Below are positions 27,239-38,226 of a stretch of 64,000 nt of DNA, piece by piece. Made by a program: the position numbers and the translations under genes. The notes below the pieces were generated by a model. The model searched no databases and was not told the DNA's origin. It saw nothing but the letters and a program-made list of their open reading frames with translations. Source of the stretch: Oleidesulfovibrio sp964593925 (GTDB taxonomy: Bacteria > Desulfobacterota > Desulfovibrionia > Desulfovibrionales > Desulfovibrionaceae); the NCBI GenBank assembly GCA_964593925.1, contig CAZQKM010000010.1, forward strand, positions 18,188 through 82,187, read 5' to 3'. The first letter of the stretch is position 1. Every line of letters begins with the position of its first letter.

Positions 27239-27571
27239 CTAACTTTCCTCAAGAATAACCGTGATGTGGCTGGTACGCTTCAAAATGCGGGTCGCCCGGC
27301 CCATTGAGCGGGGCAGGAAGCGCTTCCAGGTGGGACCTTCGTTGATGATCACCTGCTTCACCACCATGGCGTCAACATCAACACCGGGCAGCTGCTCGGC
27401 GTTGGCAAGGGCAGAATGCATCACCTTAAAGATGAGTCCGCCAGCCTTTTGTGGAGTAAAACGCAGGATATTCATTGCATCTTCCACCGGTTTACCCTTC
27501 ACGTTACGGGCAACCAGGCGTGCTTTACGCGGCGAGACGCGAACGAATTTTGCGATTGCTTTAGCTTGCAT
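27239..27571 (-). CDS. rplV: 50S ribosomal protein L22
   Basis: L22 lines the peptide exit tunnel; its beta-hairpin is a site of macrolide resistance. The 110-residue protein has KFVRVSPRKARLVARNVKGK and the hairpin region GPTWKRFLPRSMGRATRILKR with no deletion or insertion apparent. It follows rpsS by 14 nt. Confidence 0.98.
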   Translation of the reverse strand: MQAKAIAKFVRVSPRKARLVARNVKGKPVEDAMNILRFTPQKAGGLIFKVMHSALANAEQLPGVDVDAMVVKQVIINEGPTWKRFLPRSMGRATRILKRTSHITVILEES

Positions 27572-27585
27572 GTCTAATCACCTGC

Positions 27586-27867
27586 CTAACGCTTGGCCTT
27601 GCTCTTTTTATCGGCAGCATGGCCGTAGTAGGTACGGGTGGGCGAAAATTCCCCAAGCTTATGGCCGACCATGTTCTCAGTAACAAATACGGGGATGAAT
27701 TTACGCCCGTTGTGCACTGCAAAGGTCAAACCCACCATTTCCGGAGAGATCGTAGAGCGACGGGACCATGTCTTGATAACACGACGGTCACCGGACTCCT
27801 GTGCCTTCTCCACCTTCTTCATTACATGGCCGTCAATAAACGGCCCCTTCTTCAGAGATCTAGGCAT
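27586..27867 (-). CDS. rpsS: 30S ribosomal protein S19
   Basis: A 93-residue 30S head protein. MPRSLKKGPFIDGHVMKKVE, the RRSTISPEMVGLTFAVHNG stretch and VGHKLGEFSPTRTYYGH identify it. It follows rplB by 12 nt. Confidence 0.98.
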   Translation of the reverse strand: MPRSLKKGPFIDGHVMKKVEKAQESGDRRVIKTWSRRSTISPEMVGLTFAVHNGRKFIPVFVTENMVGHKLGEFSPTRTYYGHAADKKSKAKR

Positions 27868-27879
27868 TCTTCTCTACTC

Positions 27880-28710
27880 CTACTTCTGCCCACGACGCTT
27901 GATAATGAGTTTGGAAGAAGCCTTCTTCCTGTCGCGGGTCTTAAAGCCCTTGGTAGGCACACCCCACGGCGTCACAGGATGACGACCACCGGAGCTTCTG
28001 CCTTCACCACCACCCAAGGGGTGATCAATGGGGTTCATGGCCACACCGCGAACTTTGGGACGTCGGCCCAACCAGCGAGTGCGCCCCGCCTTACCGTACG
28101 AGATTTTTTCGTGGTCAAGGTTTCCTACCTGGCCAATGGTGGCACAGCAGGTTACCAAAACCTTACGCACCTCGCCGGAAGGCATCCGCAACAGTGCGTA
28201 CTTGCCTTCTTTTGCAACCAGCTGTGCATAGGTACCTGCTGCACGGCAAAACTGTCCGCCCTTTCCGGGATACAGTTCTATATTGTGCACCACAGTACCC
28301 ACCGGTACACGGGACAGAGCCATGGCATTGCCCGGCTTGATATCCACGCCAGCGCCGGCCTCAATCACATCGCCCTGCCGTACTCCCAACGGAGCAAGGA
28401 TATAGCGCTTTTCACCATCTTTATAGTGGAGCAACGCAATACGTGCAGAACGGTTGGGATCATACTCCACATGTGCAACCTTGGCGGGTACGCCCACCTT
28501 GTCACGACGAAAGTCAATAATCCGGTACAAACGCTTATGGCCACCGCCACGACGACGGGATGTAATCCGCCCGTAACAGTTTCTGCCGCTTTTTTTGGAT
28601 AACCCTTCCGTAAGACTACGCTCAGGCGTAGAGCGGGTTATCTCTTCAAAAGAAGACATGGTTTGAAAGCGACGGCCCGGAGAAGTGGGTTTAAGCTTGC
28701 GAACAGCCAT
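27880..28710 (-). CDS. rplB: 50S ribosomal protein L2
   Basis: L2 is essential for subunit joining and peptidyl transfer. The 276-residue protein contains GRNCYGRITSRRRGGGHKRLYRIIDF near residue 43 and the VRGVAMNPIDHPLGGGEGRS loop with the conserved His near the active site. The C-terminal lysine/arginine tail is intact. Confidence 0.98.
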   Translation of the reverse strand: MAVRKLKPTSPGRRFQTMSSFEEITRSTPERSLTEGLSKKSGRNCYGRITSRRRGGGHKRLYRIIDFRRDKVGVPAKVAHVEYDPNRSARIALLHYKDGEKRYILAPLGVRQGDVIEAGAGVDIKPGNAMALSRVPVGTVVHNIELYPGKGGQFCRAAGTYAQLVAKEGKYALLRMPSGEVRKVLVTCCATIGQVGNLDHEKISYGKAGRTRWLGRRPKVRGVAMNPIDHPLGGGEGRSSGGRHPVTPWGVPTKGFKTRDRKKASSKLIIKRRGQK

Positions 28711-28716
28711 TTTTCT

Positions 28717-29007
28717 TTACACTCCCTCAAAGAAGTCAATCTTTTCGCCGGGTGCAAGGGTGACATACGCCTTTTTATAACCGGCAGACTGCCCCAGGGT
28801 TCGTCCCTGCCTGGTGCGGGCCTGCGGCTTGCGGGTAACCACGTTAACCCCCGCAACCTTGACGTTGAATACCGACTCCACAGCCTTTTTGACCTCAACC
28901 TTGTTCGCCCGGAGATTGACAAAAAAGACCACCTGCTCGGATGATTCCTTTACAAATGAAGCCTTTTCAGAAACCAGGGGCTTGATAAGAATCTGCGTAT
29001 AGTCCAT
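28717..29007 (-). CDS. rplW: 50S ribosomal protein L23
   Basis: L23 is the docking site of trigger factor and SRP at the tunnel exit; the trigger factor gene is also in this window. The 96-residue protein starts MDYTQILIKPLVSEKAS and has the NKVEVKKAVESVFNVKVAGVN segment. It precedes rplB by 6 nt. Confidence 0.98.
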   Translation of the reverse strand: MDYTQILIKPLVSEKASFVKESSEQVVFFVNLRANKVEVKKAVESVFNVKVAGVNVVTRKPQARTRQGRTLGQSAGYKKAYVTLAPGEKIDFFEGV

Positions 29008-29020
29008 GACACCCTTCCTC

Positions 29021-29641
29021 TTACTTCAGTCTTTCCTGAACGGACTCAACAGCCCCTTCAAGAAGAACAAGTTGGGCGTGCTTCAGAATTTCATAAACAC
29101 TGAGCTGCTCGGGAGTCATCACAGTAATTCCCGGAATATTACGGGCGGAAAGCAACAACTTATCGTCCATCTCGGGAGCAACAACAAGCGCTTTTTTCAG
29201 GCCAAGAACACCGGCAATCTTTACCATGTGCTTTGTCTTGACCTCGGGCAGATCAATACCCTTGACCACCAGCAAACTTTCGTCAGCCAAACGGGAACTC
29301 AAGGCCATTTTCAATGCCAGCTTGCGAACCTTTTTATTCACCTTGAAAGCATAGTCACGGGGCTGAGGACCAAAGACCACAGCTCCACCACGCCAGATAG
29401 GTGAACGATTACTGCCGGAACGAGCACGCCCTGTGCCCTTCTGGCGCCAAGGCTTGGCCCCGCCGCCGGAGATAACCGAACGAGTCTTCACAGCATGGGT
29501 GCCGGCACGCCCGGCCGCACGCTGAGCGCGAACAACAAGGTTCATGATCTCCGCCCGGACCTCGACCTCGAACACCTCAGGAGCCAGCGTGATATCACCT
29601 GTCTCCTTCTTGTCCTGATCGTATACTTTAACCACAGCCAT
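29021..29641 (-). CDS. rplD: 50S ribosomal protein L4
   Basis: L4 lines the tunnel constriction; in E. coli it also represses the S10 operon through its leader RNA. The 206-residue protein has the tunnel loop GGGAKPWRQKGTGRARSGSNRSP. It follows rplC by 17 nt. The structured leader upstream of rpsJ raises the question whether similar control exists here. Confidence 0.98.
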   Translation of the reverse strand: MAVVKVYDQDKKETGDITLAPEVFEVEVRAEIMNLVVRAQRAAGRAGTHAVKTRSVISGGGAKPWRQKGTGRARSGSNRSPIWRGGAVVFGPQPRDYAFKVNKKVRKLALKMALSSRLADESLLVVKGIDLPEVKTKHMVKIAGVLGLKKALVVAPEMDDKLLLSARNIPGITVMTPEQLSVYEILKHAQLVLLEGAVESVQERLK

Positions 29642-29658
29642 GTGATTATCCTCTTTCT

Positions 29659-30288
29659 TTACTGCTTACGGATCATGACCAGGCCGTTCTTGGGGCCAGG
29701 TACAGGCCCTTTGACCAGAATCACGTTATCTTCAGCGCGAACATCAACAACCTGCAAACTTTTGACGGTCACTCGACGAGCGCCCATCTGCCCGGCCATC
29801 TTCTTGTTTTTCCAAACCTTACCGGGGAAGGTTGCATGGCCAATGGAACCACCGGAACGGTGCACAGCTTCGTGACCGTGACTGGCAGGCATGCCGCCGA
29901 AGTTCCAGCGCTTCATCACGCCGGCAAACCCCTTACCGATACTGGTGCCGCTAACCTTTACCACATCACCGGGAGCAAACATGCCCACGGTAAGGTCGTC
30001 ACCAACGCCATACTCTGCAGGCGACTCAAGGCGAAGTTCGCGCAATACGCGGAACAAACCGCGGTTGGCCTTGCCCATATGCCCACGCCGGGGCTTGGTC
30101 ACATGCTTTTCTTTGGCCTCTTCAAAACCGATTTGCACGGCATTATATCCATCCGTGGCCGCATCCTTGACCTGCATAACAGGACAGGGACCTGCCTGAA
30201 TAACGGTCACGGCAATCGCACTACCATCATTGGCAAAAATGCGGGTCATGCCGACCTTGCGTCCCAGGATTCCCATCTTCTCAGCCAT
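29659..30288 (-). CDS. rplC: 50S ribosomal protein L3
   Basis: L3 contacts the peptidyl transferase centre. The 209-residue protein starts MAEKMGILGRKVGMTRIFAN and carries the loop GGMPASHGHEAVHRSGGSIG with FPGKVWKNKKMAGQMG. It follows rpsJ by 12 nt. Confidence 0.98.
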   Translation of the reverse strand: MAEKMGILGRKVGMTRIFANDGSAIAVTVIQAGPCPVMQVKDAATDGYNAVQIGFEEAKEKHVTKPRRGHMGKANRGLFRVLRELRLESPAEYGVGDDLTVGMFAPGDVVKVSGTSIGKGFAGVMKRWNFGGMPASHGHEAVHRSGGSIGHATFPGKVWKNKKMAGQMGARRVTVKSLQVVDVRAEDNVILVKGPVPGPKNGLVMIRKQ

Positions 30289-30300
30289 GACTACCTCTCG

Positions 30301-30618
30301 CTAGAGTTTGATTTCCACGTCCACGCCTGCGGGGAGACTCAGTTTCCCCAGAGCGTCCACGGTCTGCTGAGTAGGCTCAAGAATATCCATGAGCCGCTTG
30401 TGGATGCGCATTTCAAACTGCTCGCGGGACTTTTTGTCCACATGGACGCTTCGATTTACCGTAAACTTGTGGATGTTGGTGGGCAGCGGAATGGGACCGG
30501 CCACACCAGCGCCCGTGTTGCGCGCCGTATCTACGATTTCAGCCACAGCCTTATCCAGGATGCGGTAATCGTAAGCTTTAAGCTTAATCCTGATACGATC
30601 ACTGCTAACTGTCGTCAT
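30301..30618 (-). CDS. rpsJ: 30S ribosomal protein S10
   Basis: S10 is a 30S head protein and, as NusE, part of transcription antitermination complexes. The 105-residue protein contains IRIKLKAYDYRILDKAVAEIVDTA and the GPIPLPTNIHKFTVNRS loop. The Shine-Dalgarno GGAG precedes the ATG by 9 nt. It is the first gene of the 14-kb cluster and is preceded by a long structured leader. Confidence 0.98.
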   Translation of the reverse strand: MTTVSSDRIRIKLKAYDYRILDKAVAEIVDTARNTGAGVAGPIPLPTNIHKFTVNRSVHVDKKSREQFEMRIHKRLMDILEPTQQTVDALGKLSLPAGVDVEIKL

Positions 30619-30689
30619 TGTTAACTACTCCATGATCTGGGAAACAATACCCTTGCCTTTCGAAGAGGCCGGGACCATCCGGTGCCTCA

Positions 30690-30710
30690 CTCCGCACATC
30701 CGGTGCGGAG
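30690..30710 (-). promoter_or_regulatory. Leader hairpin upstream of rpsJ
   Basis: A perfect 8-bp stem, CTCCGCAC with GTGCGGAG and a 5-nt loop, lies about 70 nt before the rpsJ start. No U-tract follows on the minus strand, so it is more likely a regulatory RNA element than a terminator. Leader-based control of S10 operons by L4 is known in E. coli; whether it applies here is inference. Confidence 0.4.
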
Positions 30711-31282
30711 GCAGCATTCCTCACATGCGGTGGCGCTTTACCCGGGCAGCATTTTCCTGCAATGGAAAAGACACACCGCATTCTTTATACCCCGACAGGA
30801 TGCGAGTCAGGACAAAAAACGAGGGATGGCCACAATCTCAACAATCAAAGACCATTGGCCGTGAACAACACACAAAATGGGATGAAGCAGAATACAAGGG
30901 GAGGTCCAGACTGGCACTCCAGCATGCATTTCTCCGCCATCTTGCGAAGATCGCCCACGTTGTCGCCAGCCTGTGTTTGATTGCAGGCAATCAAACAGGT
31001 GGTCCGCAGGGGTTACCAAACGAAGCCAAAAGCTCCGAAAAATCTTATGTACAGTACCTTACAGCCGAATACCGCATCGGCTGGAACGGCAAGACATTTA
31101 ATTAGGCATTCAGTAACGCCTGCAAATGTCAAGCTTCAGCACAAGGCTGAATGAACAACAGAACAGGCTCAACCTGCCCTTTCCCCTTACGTTAAGGGGA
31201 CATTGCCTTAGTCTAAAAAATTAAAGACACAAAGCGAGGTGTATCTATAAAGAACCACTTTACACACGTCAAGCTTTTTTTC
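30711..31282. promoter_or_regulatory. Long S10-operon upstream region with no gene
   Basis: Between the str terminator and the rpsJ leader hairpin there is no convincing gene. It must hold the promoter for the ribosomal cluster: a TTGACA-type -35 box occurs on the minus strand at 31127-31132 with AT-rich sequence downstream, although no ideal -10 box is spaced from it. Two further perfect inverted repeats occur: TGTTTGATTG/CAATCAAACA at 30975-30998 and TCCCCTTA/TAAGGGGA at 31182-31200. tuf is not present here. Confidence 0.5.
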
Positions 31283-31318
31283 AAAAAAAAGCGTCCCGAT
31301 ACTCACCGGGACGCTTTT
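31283..31318 (-). terminator. Intrinsic terminator after fusA
   Basis: An 8-bp stem, GCGTCCCG with CGGGACGC and an 8-nt loop, is flanked by A- and T-runs. On the minus strand it ends in eight T. It lies about 25 nt after the fusA stop and separates the str operon from the S10 cluster. Confidence 0.9.
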
Positions 31319-31340
31319 AGTCTTACATACGATCTACAGC

Positions 31341-33422
<2,082 letters not shown>

Positions 33423-33440
33423 GTGATTCCTCTCCGGACA

Positions 33441-33911
33441 TTACCAGCGGAAATGAGCAAAAGCCTTGTTGGCTTCGGCCATACGATGGGTGTCGTCCTT
33501 CTTCTTCACGGCGCCGCCGCGGTTATTGAACGCATCAAGCAGTTCGCCGGAAAGACGTCCTACCATACCCTTTTCACCACGGGCGCGGGCGTAGTTGATC
33601 AGCCAGCGTATAGCCAGAGAAACCTGACGGTCGGAACGGACTTCCACAGGCACTTGGTAGGTGGCGCCGCCCACGCGGCGGGACTTGACTTCAACAAAAG
33701 GCTTTACATTATCAATGGCTTTTTCAAAAGCCTTGATGGCCTCTTCTCCAGTCTTCTCTTGCAACATTTCCAACGACTTATAAAAAATCTTTTCTGCGGC
33801 GCCCTTTTTGCCGTCAACCATCATACGGTTGACAAAGCGGGCAGCCAACCGGCTGTTGTACACCGGATCAGGCAGAACTTCACGTCTGGGGATGGGTCCT
33901 TTACGAGGCAT
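33441..33911 (-). CDS. rpsG: 30S ribosomal protein S7
   Basis: S7 nucleates assembly of the 30S head. The 156-residue protein starts MPRKGPIPRREVLPDPVYNS and has the beta-hairpin RRVGGATYQVPVEVR and the RWLINYARARGEKGM helix. It follows rpsL by 15 nt. Confidence 0.98.
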   Translation of the reverse strand: MPRKGPIPRREVLPDPVYNSRLAARFVNRMMVDGKKGAAEKIFYKSLEMLQEKTGEEAIKAFEKAIDNVKPFVEVKSRRVGGATYQVPVEVRSDRQVSLAIRWLINYARARGEKGMVGRLSGELLDAFNNRGGAVKKKDDTHRMAEANKAFAHFRW

Positions 33912-33926
33912 GAAAAACTCCCTTCG

Positions 33927-34298
33927 CTACTTTGGACGCTTGGCGCCATATTTTGAACGCCCCTGACGGCGATCCTGTACGCCGGCAGTATCCAAGGTGC
34001 CGCGAACGATATGATAACGTACACCGGGCAAGTCTTTTACACGACCACCACGAATCATGACAACAGAGTGTTCCTGCAGGTTATGCCCTTCACCAGGAAT
34101 ATAGGCAGTAACCTCAATGGCATTGGTCAGGCGCACACGGGCGACCTTACGCAACGCCGAGTTAGGCTTTTTGGGGGTGGTGGTGTACACGCGAGTGCAA
34201 ACTCCGCGCCGCTGCGGGCAAGCCTGAAGGGCGGGAGTTTTCTTCCGCTTGGCAACCTTTTTACGCTCTTTTCTGATGAGCTGGTTGATAGTGGGCAT
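33927..34298 (-). CDS. rpsL: 30S ribosomal protein S12
   Basis: S12 governs decoding accuracy. The 123-residue protein carries TPKKPNSALRKVARVRL and VKDLPGVRYHIVRG; the lysines at which streptomycin-resistance mutations normally arise are the wild-type residues. It is the first gene of the str operon. Confidence 0.98.
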   Translation of the reverse strand: MPTINQLIRKERKKVAKRKKTPALQACPQRRGVCTRVYTTTPKKPNSALRKVARVRLTNAIEVTAYIPGEGHNLQEHSVVMIRGGRVKDLPGVRYHIVRGTLDTAGVQDRRQGRSKYGAKRPK

Positions 34299-34957
34299 CA
34301 GTTTCCTCCGTGGAAATGGATCAATCTCTATTCACTAAAGACGCAAGGCAATACGCCATGGCTGACGACCTGTCAACTACAGCGCTACCTTTTTGTGGTT
34401 CCGAATCACCTGCCTGGAACCGTAACAACATCACCTTACGCTTTACTTGAGGATGCTGACTGAAAAGCCCAGCAGCCACTGCTTTCAATCGTATATCTGA
34501 CCCTGCAAGCAAATCTATTTGGACATGACGTTGTACGGCACTTTGAACCGGTATTCAAGCCTTTTCCGCCCAGGAAGCAAAAAAAACAGCTACCCCAGGC
34601 GAACAGGTGTACATGAGGTCGCGTGCACAGTGGCCTGTTTTGCCTGTATTCCACAGCACAAACAGCCGGGCACTGCGGGCTAACGCGTACTTCTAAAAAA
34701 AAATCCGTCATCGCCACCCCGGCCTTTCAGATACCACCATACGGGTACTCCGCCGGGCCGGTCATATGTGGTGCCGGCCAGATTTAACCCGTTACATGCT
34801 TGACATTTTGCTAAAATTTTCACAAGACGATACTACGTGCTCACGGTCATGGCATTTGCAGGCATATGACCACGTACTGCATGAACCTCTTTGGCGTCGC
34901 ACTCCTGCGTTGAATGCGATCCACTTTAACACCATAAGTTTTTGGAGGAAGGAAGCT
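34299..34957. promoter_or_regulatory. Divergent upstream region of rpsL and sat
   Basis: No gene is supported in these 659 nt. Two candidate promoters were seen. On the minus strand, TTGAAT and TACAAC are spaced by 17 nt (34530-34558) and could serve rpsL. On the plus strand, an extended -10 element TGCTAAAAT (34809-34817) with GTTACA 15 nt upstream could serve sat with a leader of about 130 nt. Both are guesses from consensus. Confidence 0.35.
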
Positions 34958-36241
34958 ATGTCCCAACTGATCCCCCCCCATGGCGGCAAGGGCCTTGTCT
35001 GCTGTATGCTTGAAGGTGCCACAAAAGAAGCTGAACTGAAAAAGGCCGCCGGACTCAGGCAGATCGAGATCAGCTCTCGTGCCAAGGGCGACCTGATCAT
35101 GATGGGTACCGGCGGTTTTTCTCCGTTGAATGGGTTTATGGGCAAGGCCGACTGGAAAAGCGTCTGCGAAAAAATGATGCTGACTGACGGCACCTTCTGG
35201 CCAGTGCCTGTGACACTGGACGTTTCCAGAGAAAATGCCGCCTCCATAAAAATCGGAGAAGAAGTTGCACTTGTACGTGGCGGTGAAACGTTTGCCACCA
35301 TGAAGGTTGAAGAACTGTATGAAATGACCGAAGCCGAAAAAAAATGGGAATCCGAACTGGTCTTCAAAGGTGAAGGCCCTGATTCGCAAAAATTCTGGGA
35401 TGTGGCCCTGGACGACCACCCCGGCGTGCAAATGGTCATGGCACAAAAAGAATTCAACATGGCTGGCCCTGTAAAAGTGCTTTCCGAAGGTGACTTTCCC
35501 ACCAAGTTTGCCGGTGTGTACCAGCGTCCTGCCGACTTGCGCGCAAAACTCGAAAAACAAGGCTGGAGCAACATTGCGGCCCTACAGCTGCGCAACCCCA
35601 TGCACCGTTCGCACGAATATCTTGCCAAAATTGCAGCTGAAGTGTGTGACGGCGTTGTCATCCACTCTCTTGTGGGCTCTCTGAAGCCCGGCGATATCCC
35701 GGCTGAAGTGCGCGTACGCTGCATTGACACCCTTGTTGAAAAATACTTTGTCAAAGATAATGTCGTTCAGGCAGGCTACCCCCTCGATATGCGCTATGCC
35801 GGCCCTCGCGAAGGTCTGCTGCACGCCACCTTCCGCCAAAACTACGGCATCAGCCGTATGATCATTGGCCGCGACCATGCCGGAGTAGGCGACTTTTACG
35901 GTATGTTTGAAGCTCAGACCATCTTTGACAAAATGCCCTATGCGGATGGAAAGGCTCCGGCTCCTGGCAAAGCCCTGCTGTGTACTCCGCTGAAAATCGA
36001 CTGGACCTTCTACTGTTACAAGTGTGACGGCATGGCTTCGCTGCGCACCTGCCCCCACTCCAAGGAAGACCGCGTAATCCTTTCCGGCACCAAGCTGCGC
36101 AAGGCACTGTCCGAAGGCACGGAGGTACCAGATCACTTTGGTCGTGAAGAGGTTCTGGAAATCCTTCGCGAATACTACAGTGGCCTGACCGAAAAAGTTG
36201 AAGTCAAGATGCAGGGTGCGGCATCCGGTAGCAAAATGTAA
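34958..36241 (+). CDS. sat: Sulfate adenylyltransferase (ATP sulfurylase)
   Basis: Sat joins sulfate and ATP to form adenosine 5'-phosphosulfate, the first step of dissimilatory sulfate reduction. The 427-residue homo-oligomeric type is seen in sulfate reducers. The nucleotide-binding motif QLRNPMHRSHEY is near residue 208 and GRDHAGVGDFYG near residue 300. The ATG at 34958 follows a very strong Shine-Dalgarno (GGAGGAAGG), as expected for an abundant enzyme; a longer in-frame reading is unsupported. A strong terminator follows. APS reductase is not in the window. Confidence 0.98.
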   Translation: MSQLIPPHGGKGLVCCMLEGATKEAELKKAAGLRQIEISSRAKGDLIMMGTGGFSPLNGFMGKADWKSVCEKMMLTDGTFWPVPVTLDVSRENAASIKIGEEVALVRGGETFATMKVEELYEMTEAEKKWESELVFKGEGPDSQKFWDVALDDHPGVQMVMAQKEFNMAGPVKVLSEGDFPTKFAGVYQRPADLRAKLEKQGWSNIAALQLRNPMHRSHEYLAKIAAEVCDGVVIHSLVGSLKPGDIPAEVRVRCIDTLVEKYFVKDNVVQAGYPLDMRYAGPREGLLHATFRQNYGISRMIIGRDHAGVGDFYGMFEAQTIFDKMPYADGKAPAPGKALLCTPLKIDWTFYCYKCDGMASLRTCPHSKEDRVILSGTKLRKALSEGTEVPDHFGREEVLEILREYYSGLTEKVEVKMQGAASGSKM

Positions 36242-36293
36242 TCTACTCCGCATCATACGTCGGCAATGTTCTATTGCAGGCAAACGTGACAAC

Positions 36294-36325
36294 AAAAGGG
36301 GGAGCAGACTCTGCTCCCCCTTTTT
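36294..36325. terminator. Bidirectional intrinsic terminator after sat
   Basis: A 10-bp GC-rich stem, GGGGGAGCAG with CTGCTCCCCC and a 3-nt loop, is followed by five T on the plus strand and preceded by AAAA, so it also works on the minus strand for the convergent metallopeptidase gene. Confidence 0.92.
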
Positions 36326-36385
36326 ATCGCATAGTGCCATGTGCTGCGTATGCGGCTTTTAGTATGGAACGCAGGAAAAAAGCAC

Positions 36386-37111
36386 TTACTTCATGGCTGC
36401 CCAGCCGGGCAAATAGCCGCAGGCCTCTGCCATGGCTGCCCTGTGCTGCCTTGCACCTGGAAACAGCTGCTCGAAAAACTCCTGAAAGGCCGCAGAATGA
36501 TCAAAAACTACGAGGTGTGCCAGTTCGTGGCAGATAACCGCATCACACAGCCGGGGAGGCAAAAAAAGCAAGCGCGCATTGAGCATGATGGTGCCGCGCG
36601 CCGAGCAGCTTCCCCAGCGCCTGGCCGGCGTGCCTATGCGTACTGCACCCACCGACAATCCATTGCGCTCTGCAAGCAAACGACAGCGCGGCACCAAGTG
36701 CATATGCCCCACCTGGCGCAGCCATCCCAGCAACGCACGCTCAAGCGCTTTGGGTTGTTCCAGACTGCCATGGGCAAGTACCGTATTTCTGTTTACTCGC
36801 ACAGCCGCCCGACGGTGACATGGAGCAAGGCGCAGGTTAAACTGCTGCCCAATTGCCCGCAAACAAAGCTCTGCTGGAAAATGTGGCTCGCAAAAGTAGG
36901 GGCGCAACTGGGGAGCCATGCGATCCACGGCCCTGCCCAGCCACTCCCTGTTTTTTCGCAGCACCTGCGTAGCATGGTCGACAGGCACTGCCTGCGGCAG
37001 AACCACTTCCAGCCCGGTGTGCCGCAAGTACAGGGAAGCCCGCCGTGCACGGGTGCTGTGCCGCACTGTAAAAGAGTCCAGCACCTTCTCAAATAGTTCA
37101 TTATTATCCAC
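36386..37111 (-). CDS. M48/YgjP-type zinc metallopeptidase-like protein
   Basis: This 241-residue protein belongs to the YgjP/DUF45 group of small gluzincin-like metalloproteins. The zinc motif HELAH is near residue 195 (CDAVICHELAHLVVFDHSAAFQEF), preceded by the family GTPARRWGSCSARGTIMLNARLLFLP stretch. The N-terminal half is Arg-rich, as is usual. No signal peptide is present, so it is cytoplasmic. The start is a GTG with AGGG 8 nt upstream. It is convergent with sat. The substrate is unknown. Confidence 0.88.
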   Translation of the reverse strand: MDNNELFEKVLDSFTVRHSTRARRASLYLRHTGLEVVLPQAVPVDHATQVLRKNREWLGRAVDRMAPQLRPYFCEPHFPAELCLRAIGQQFNLRLAPCHRRAAVRVNRNTVLAHGSLEQPKALERALLGWLRQVGHMHLVPRCRLLAERNGLSVGAVRIGTPARRWGSCSARGTIMLNARLLFLPPRLCDAVICHELAHLVVFDHSAAFQEFFEQLFPGARQHRAAMAEACGYLPGWAAMK

Positions 37112-37187
37112 AACCTTGCCCTTTACCCATCCTCAAGCGCGAAGTATAGTGCCCGCGAGGTAGTTTTTGACAGGAACTGGAGGACGC

Positions 37188-38177
37188 ATGTTCAGAACCC
37201 GACGCAGAACTCATATATCTGGGACTTTCATAGCACTCTTGGGGCTTATCCTTGCGTTGTACGGTGCGGTACTCCAGGCAGAGGCCCTTTGCATTACAAA
37301 CGGTTGCACCCTGTTCAGCGATGTCACCATCATGGGTATTTCCCCTTGGTGGCTGGCAGTTGCAGCGTTTGGCATAATTGCACTGCTGTGTATGGGGGGA
37401 CGTACCCAGGCAGCGCTCTGGTGCAGCACACTCCTGCTATTGGGAGACATGCTTTTTCTGGGGATCATGGCATTCAGCCTTCCTTGCGTGCCCTGCCTGC
37501 TGGTCGCCTGTATCATTCTTTTTCTGTACCGAAGCCTGACCGATCCCCAGGACCGCTCTCCATGGGTTCGCACAGTGCCGACCTTTTTCTGGCTGGCAAT
37601 CTTTTCTCCCAGCCTTGTAAACGCCGGCACGGAGCTGGCAGGCGGATGGCGCATTCACGGAGAACAACAGGCACAGTTACAGGTGTACTTTTCTCCCAGT
37701 TGCCCGGCCTGCAAGGAAACAGTTCTTGCCCTCAGCCAGTCCAATCCGGCACATGTGGCCTATTACCCGGTGGCAGAAGAACATACCGACCTCATCCGCC
37801 TGCGCATCATGCAGGATGAGCTTGCGGCAGGCAGAACCCTGTATGCTGCTTTTCGCACCGCCATAAGTGATACTACCCCCCTGGACACCCCCCTGTCCAT
37901 GACTGGCTACCTGAGCCTGCAGTGGAAGGTGCTGCAAAACAAGTCGCGCCTTGCCCGCATGGGCATCACGCGTATTCCTGCCCTGATTACGTCGGGCAAA
38001 CCAGCTGGTCTTGATGCAGCAACACAGGACGTCCTGTCTGCTATCAGCAACAGCACAACGTATGCAGGGTGTAACGACACCATAACAGCAGATTGCGACG
38101 ATCAGGCAACGCCTGCACAGCCGACCCCATTGCAGTGGGATGACACAGTGCTTCCCTTTACCATAGAAACCCCTTGA
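37188..38177 (+). CDS. VKOR-like membrane protein fused to a thioredoxin-like domain
   Basis: This 329-residue protein combines a vitamin K epoxide reductase-like membrane part with a C-terminal thioredoxin-like domain. The membrane part has about four to five helices, the loop cysteines Cys35 and Cys40 before the GISPWWLAV helix, and a redox CVPC at residues 100-103. The C-terminal domain begins near residue 162 and has CPAC at 172-175 in the FSPSCPACKE context. Such fusions regenerate disulfide-forming enzymes in the periplasm by passing electrons to quinone. A GGAGG Shine-Dalgarno supports the ATG at 37188. It sits between sat and dsr genes, which include exported cysteine-rich cytochrome and iron-sulfur proteins. 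Confidence 0.8.
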   Translation: MFRTRRRTHISGTFIALLGLILALYGAVLQAEALCITNGCTLFSDVTIMGISPWWLAVAAFGIIALLCMGGRTQAALWCSTLLLLGDMLFLGIMAFSLPCVPCLLVACIILFLYRSLTDPQDRSPWVRTVPTFFWLAIFSPSLVNAGTELAGGWRIHGEQQAQLQVYFSPSCPACKETVLALSQSNPAHVAYYPVAEEHTDLIRLRIMQDELAAGRTLYAAFRTAISDTTPLDTPLSMTGYLSLQWKVLQNKSRLARMGITRIPALITSGKPAGLDAATQDVLSAISNSTTYAGCNDTITADCDDQATPAQPTPLQWDDTVLPFTIETP

Positions 38178-38226
38178 GCACCTGGTTGCCGTATTTCCAT
38201 TTCTTGACCTTTTGTGCGGTTCCTAC

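Noticed and set aside
27619..28602. 327-codon open frame on the plus strand
   Set aside because: It is antisense to rpsS and rplB; its Thr/Gly/His-rich product matches nothing known.
30632..31105. 157-codon plus-strand frame upstream of rpsJ
   Set aside because: There is no good ribosome site, the composition is random-looking, and it overlaps the inverted repeats of the ribosomal leader.
30619..31340. Expected tuf gene between fusA and rpsJ
   Set aside because: No EF-Tu sequence is present in any frame; absence here is, from memory, normal for Desulfovibrio.
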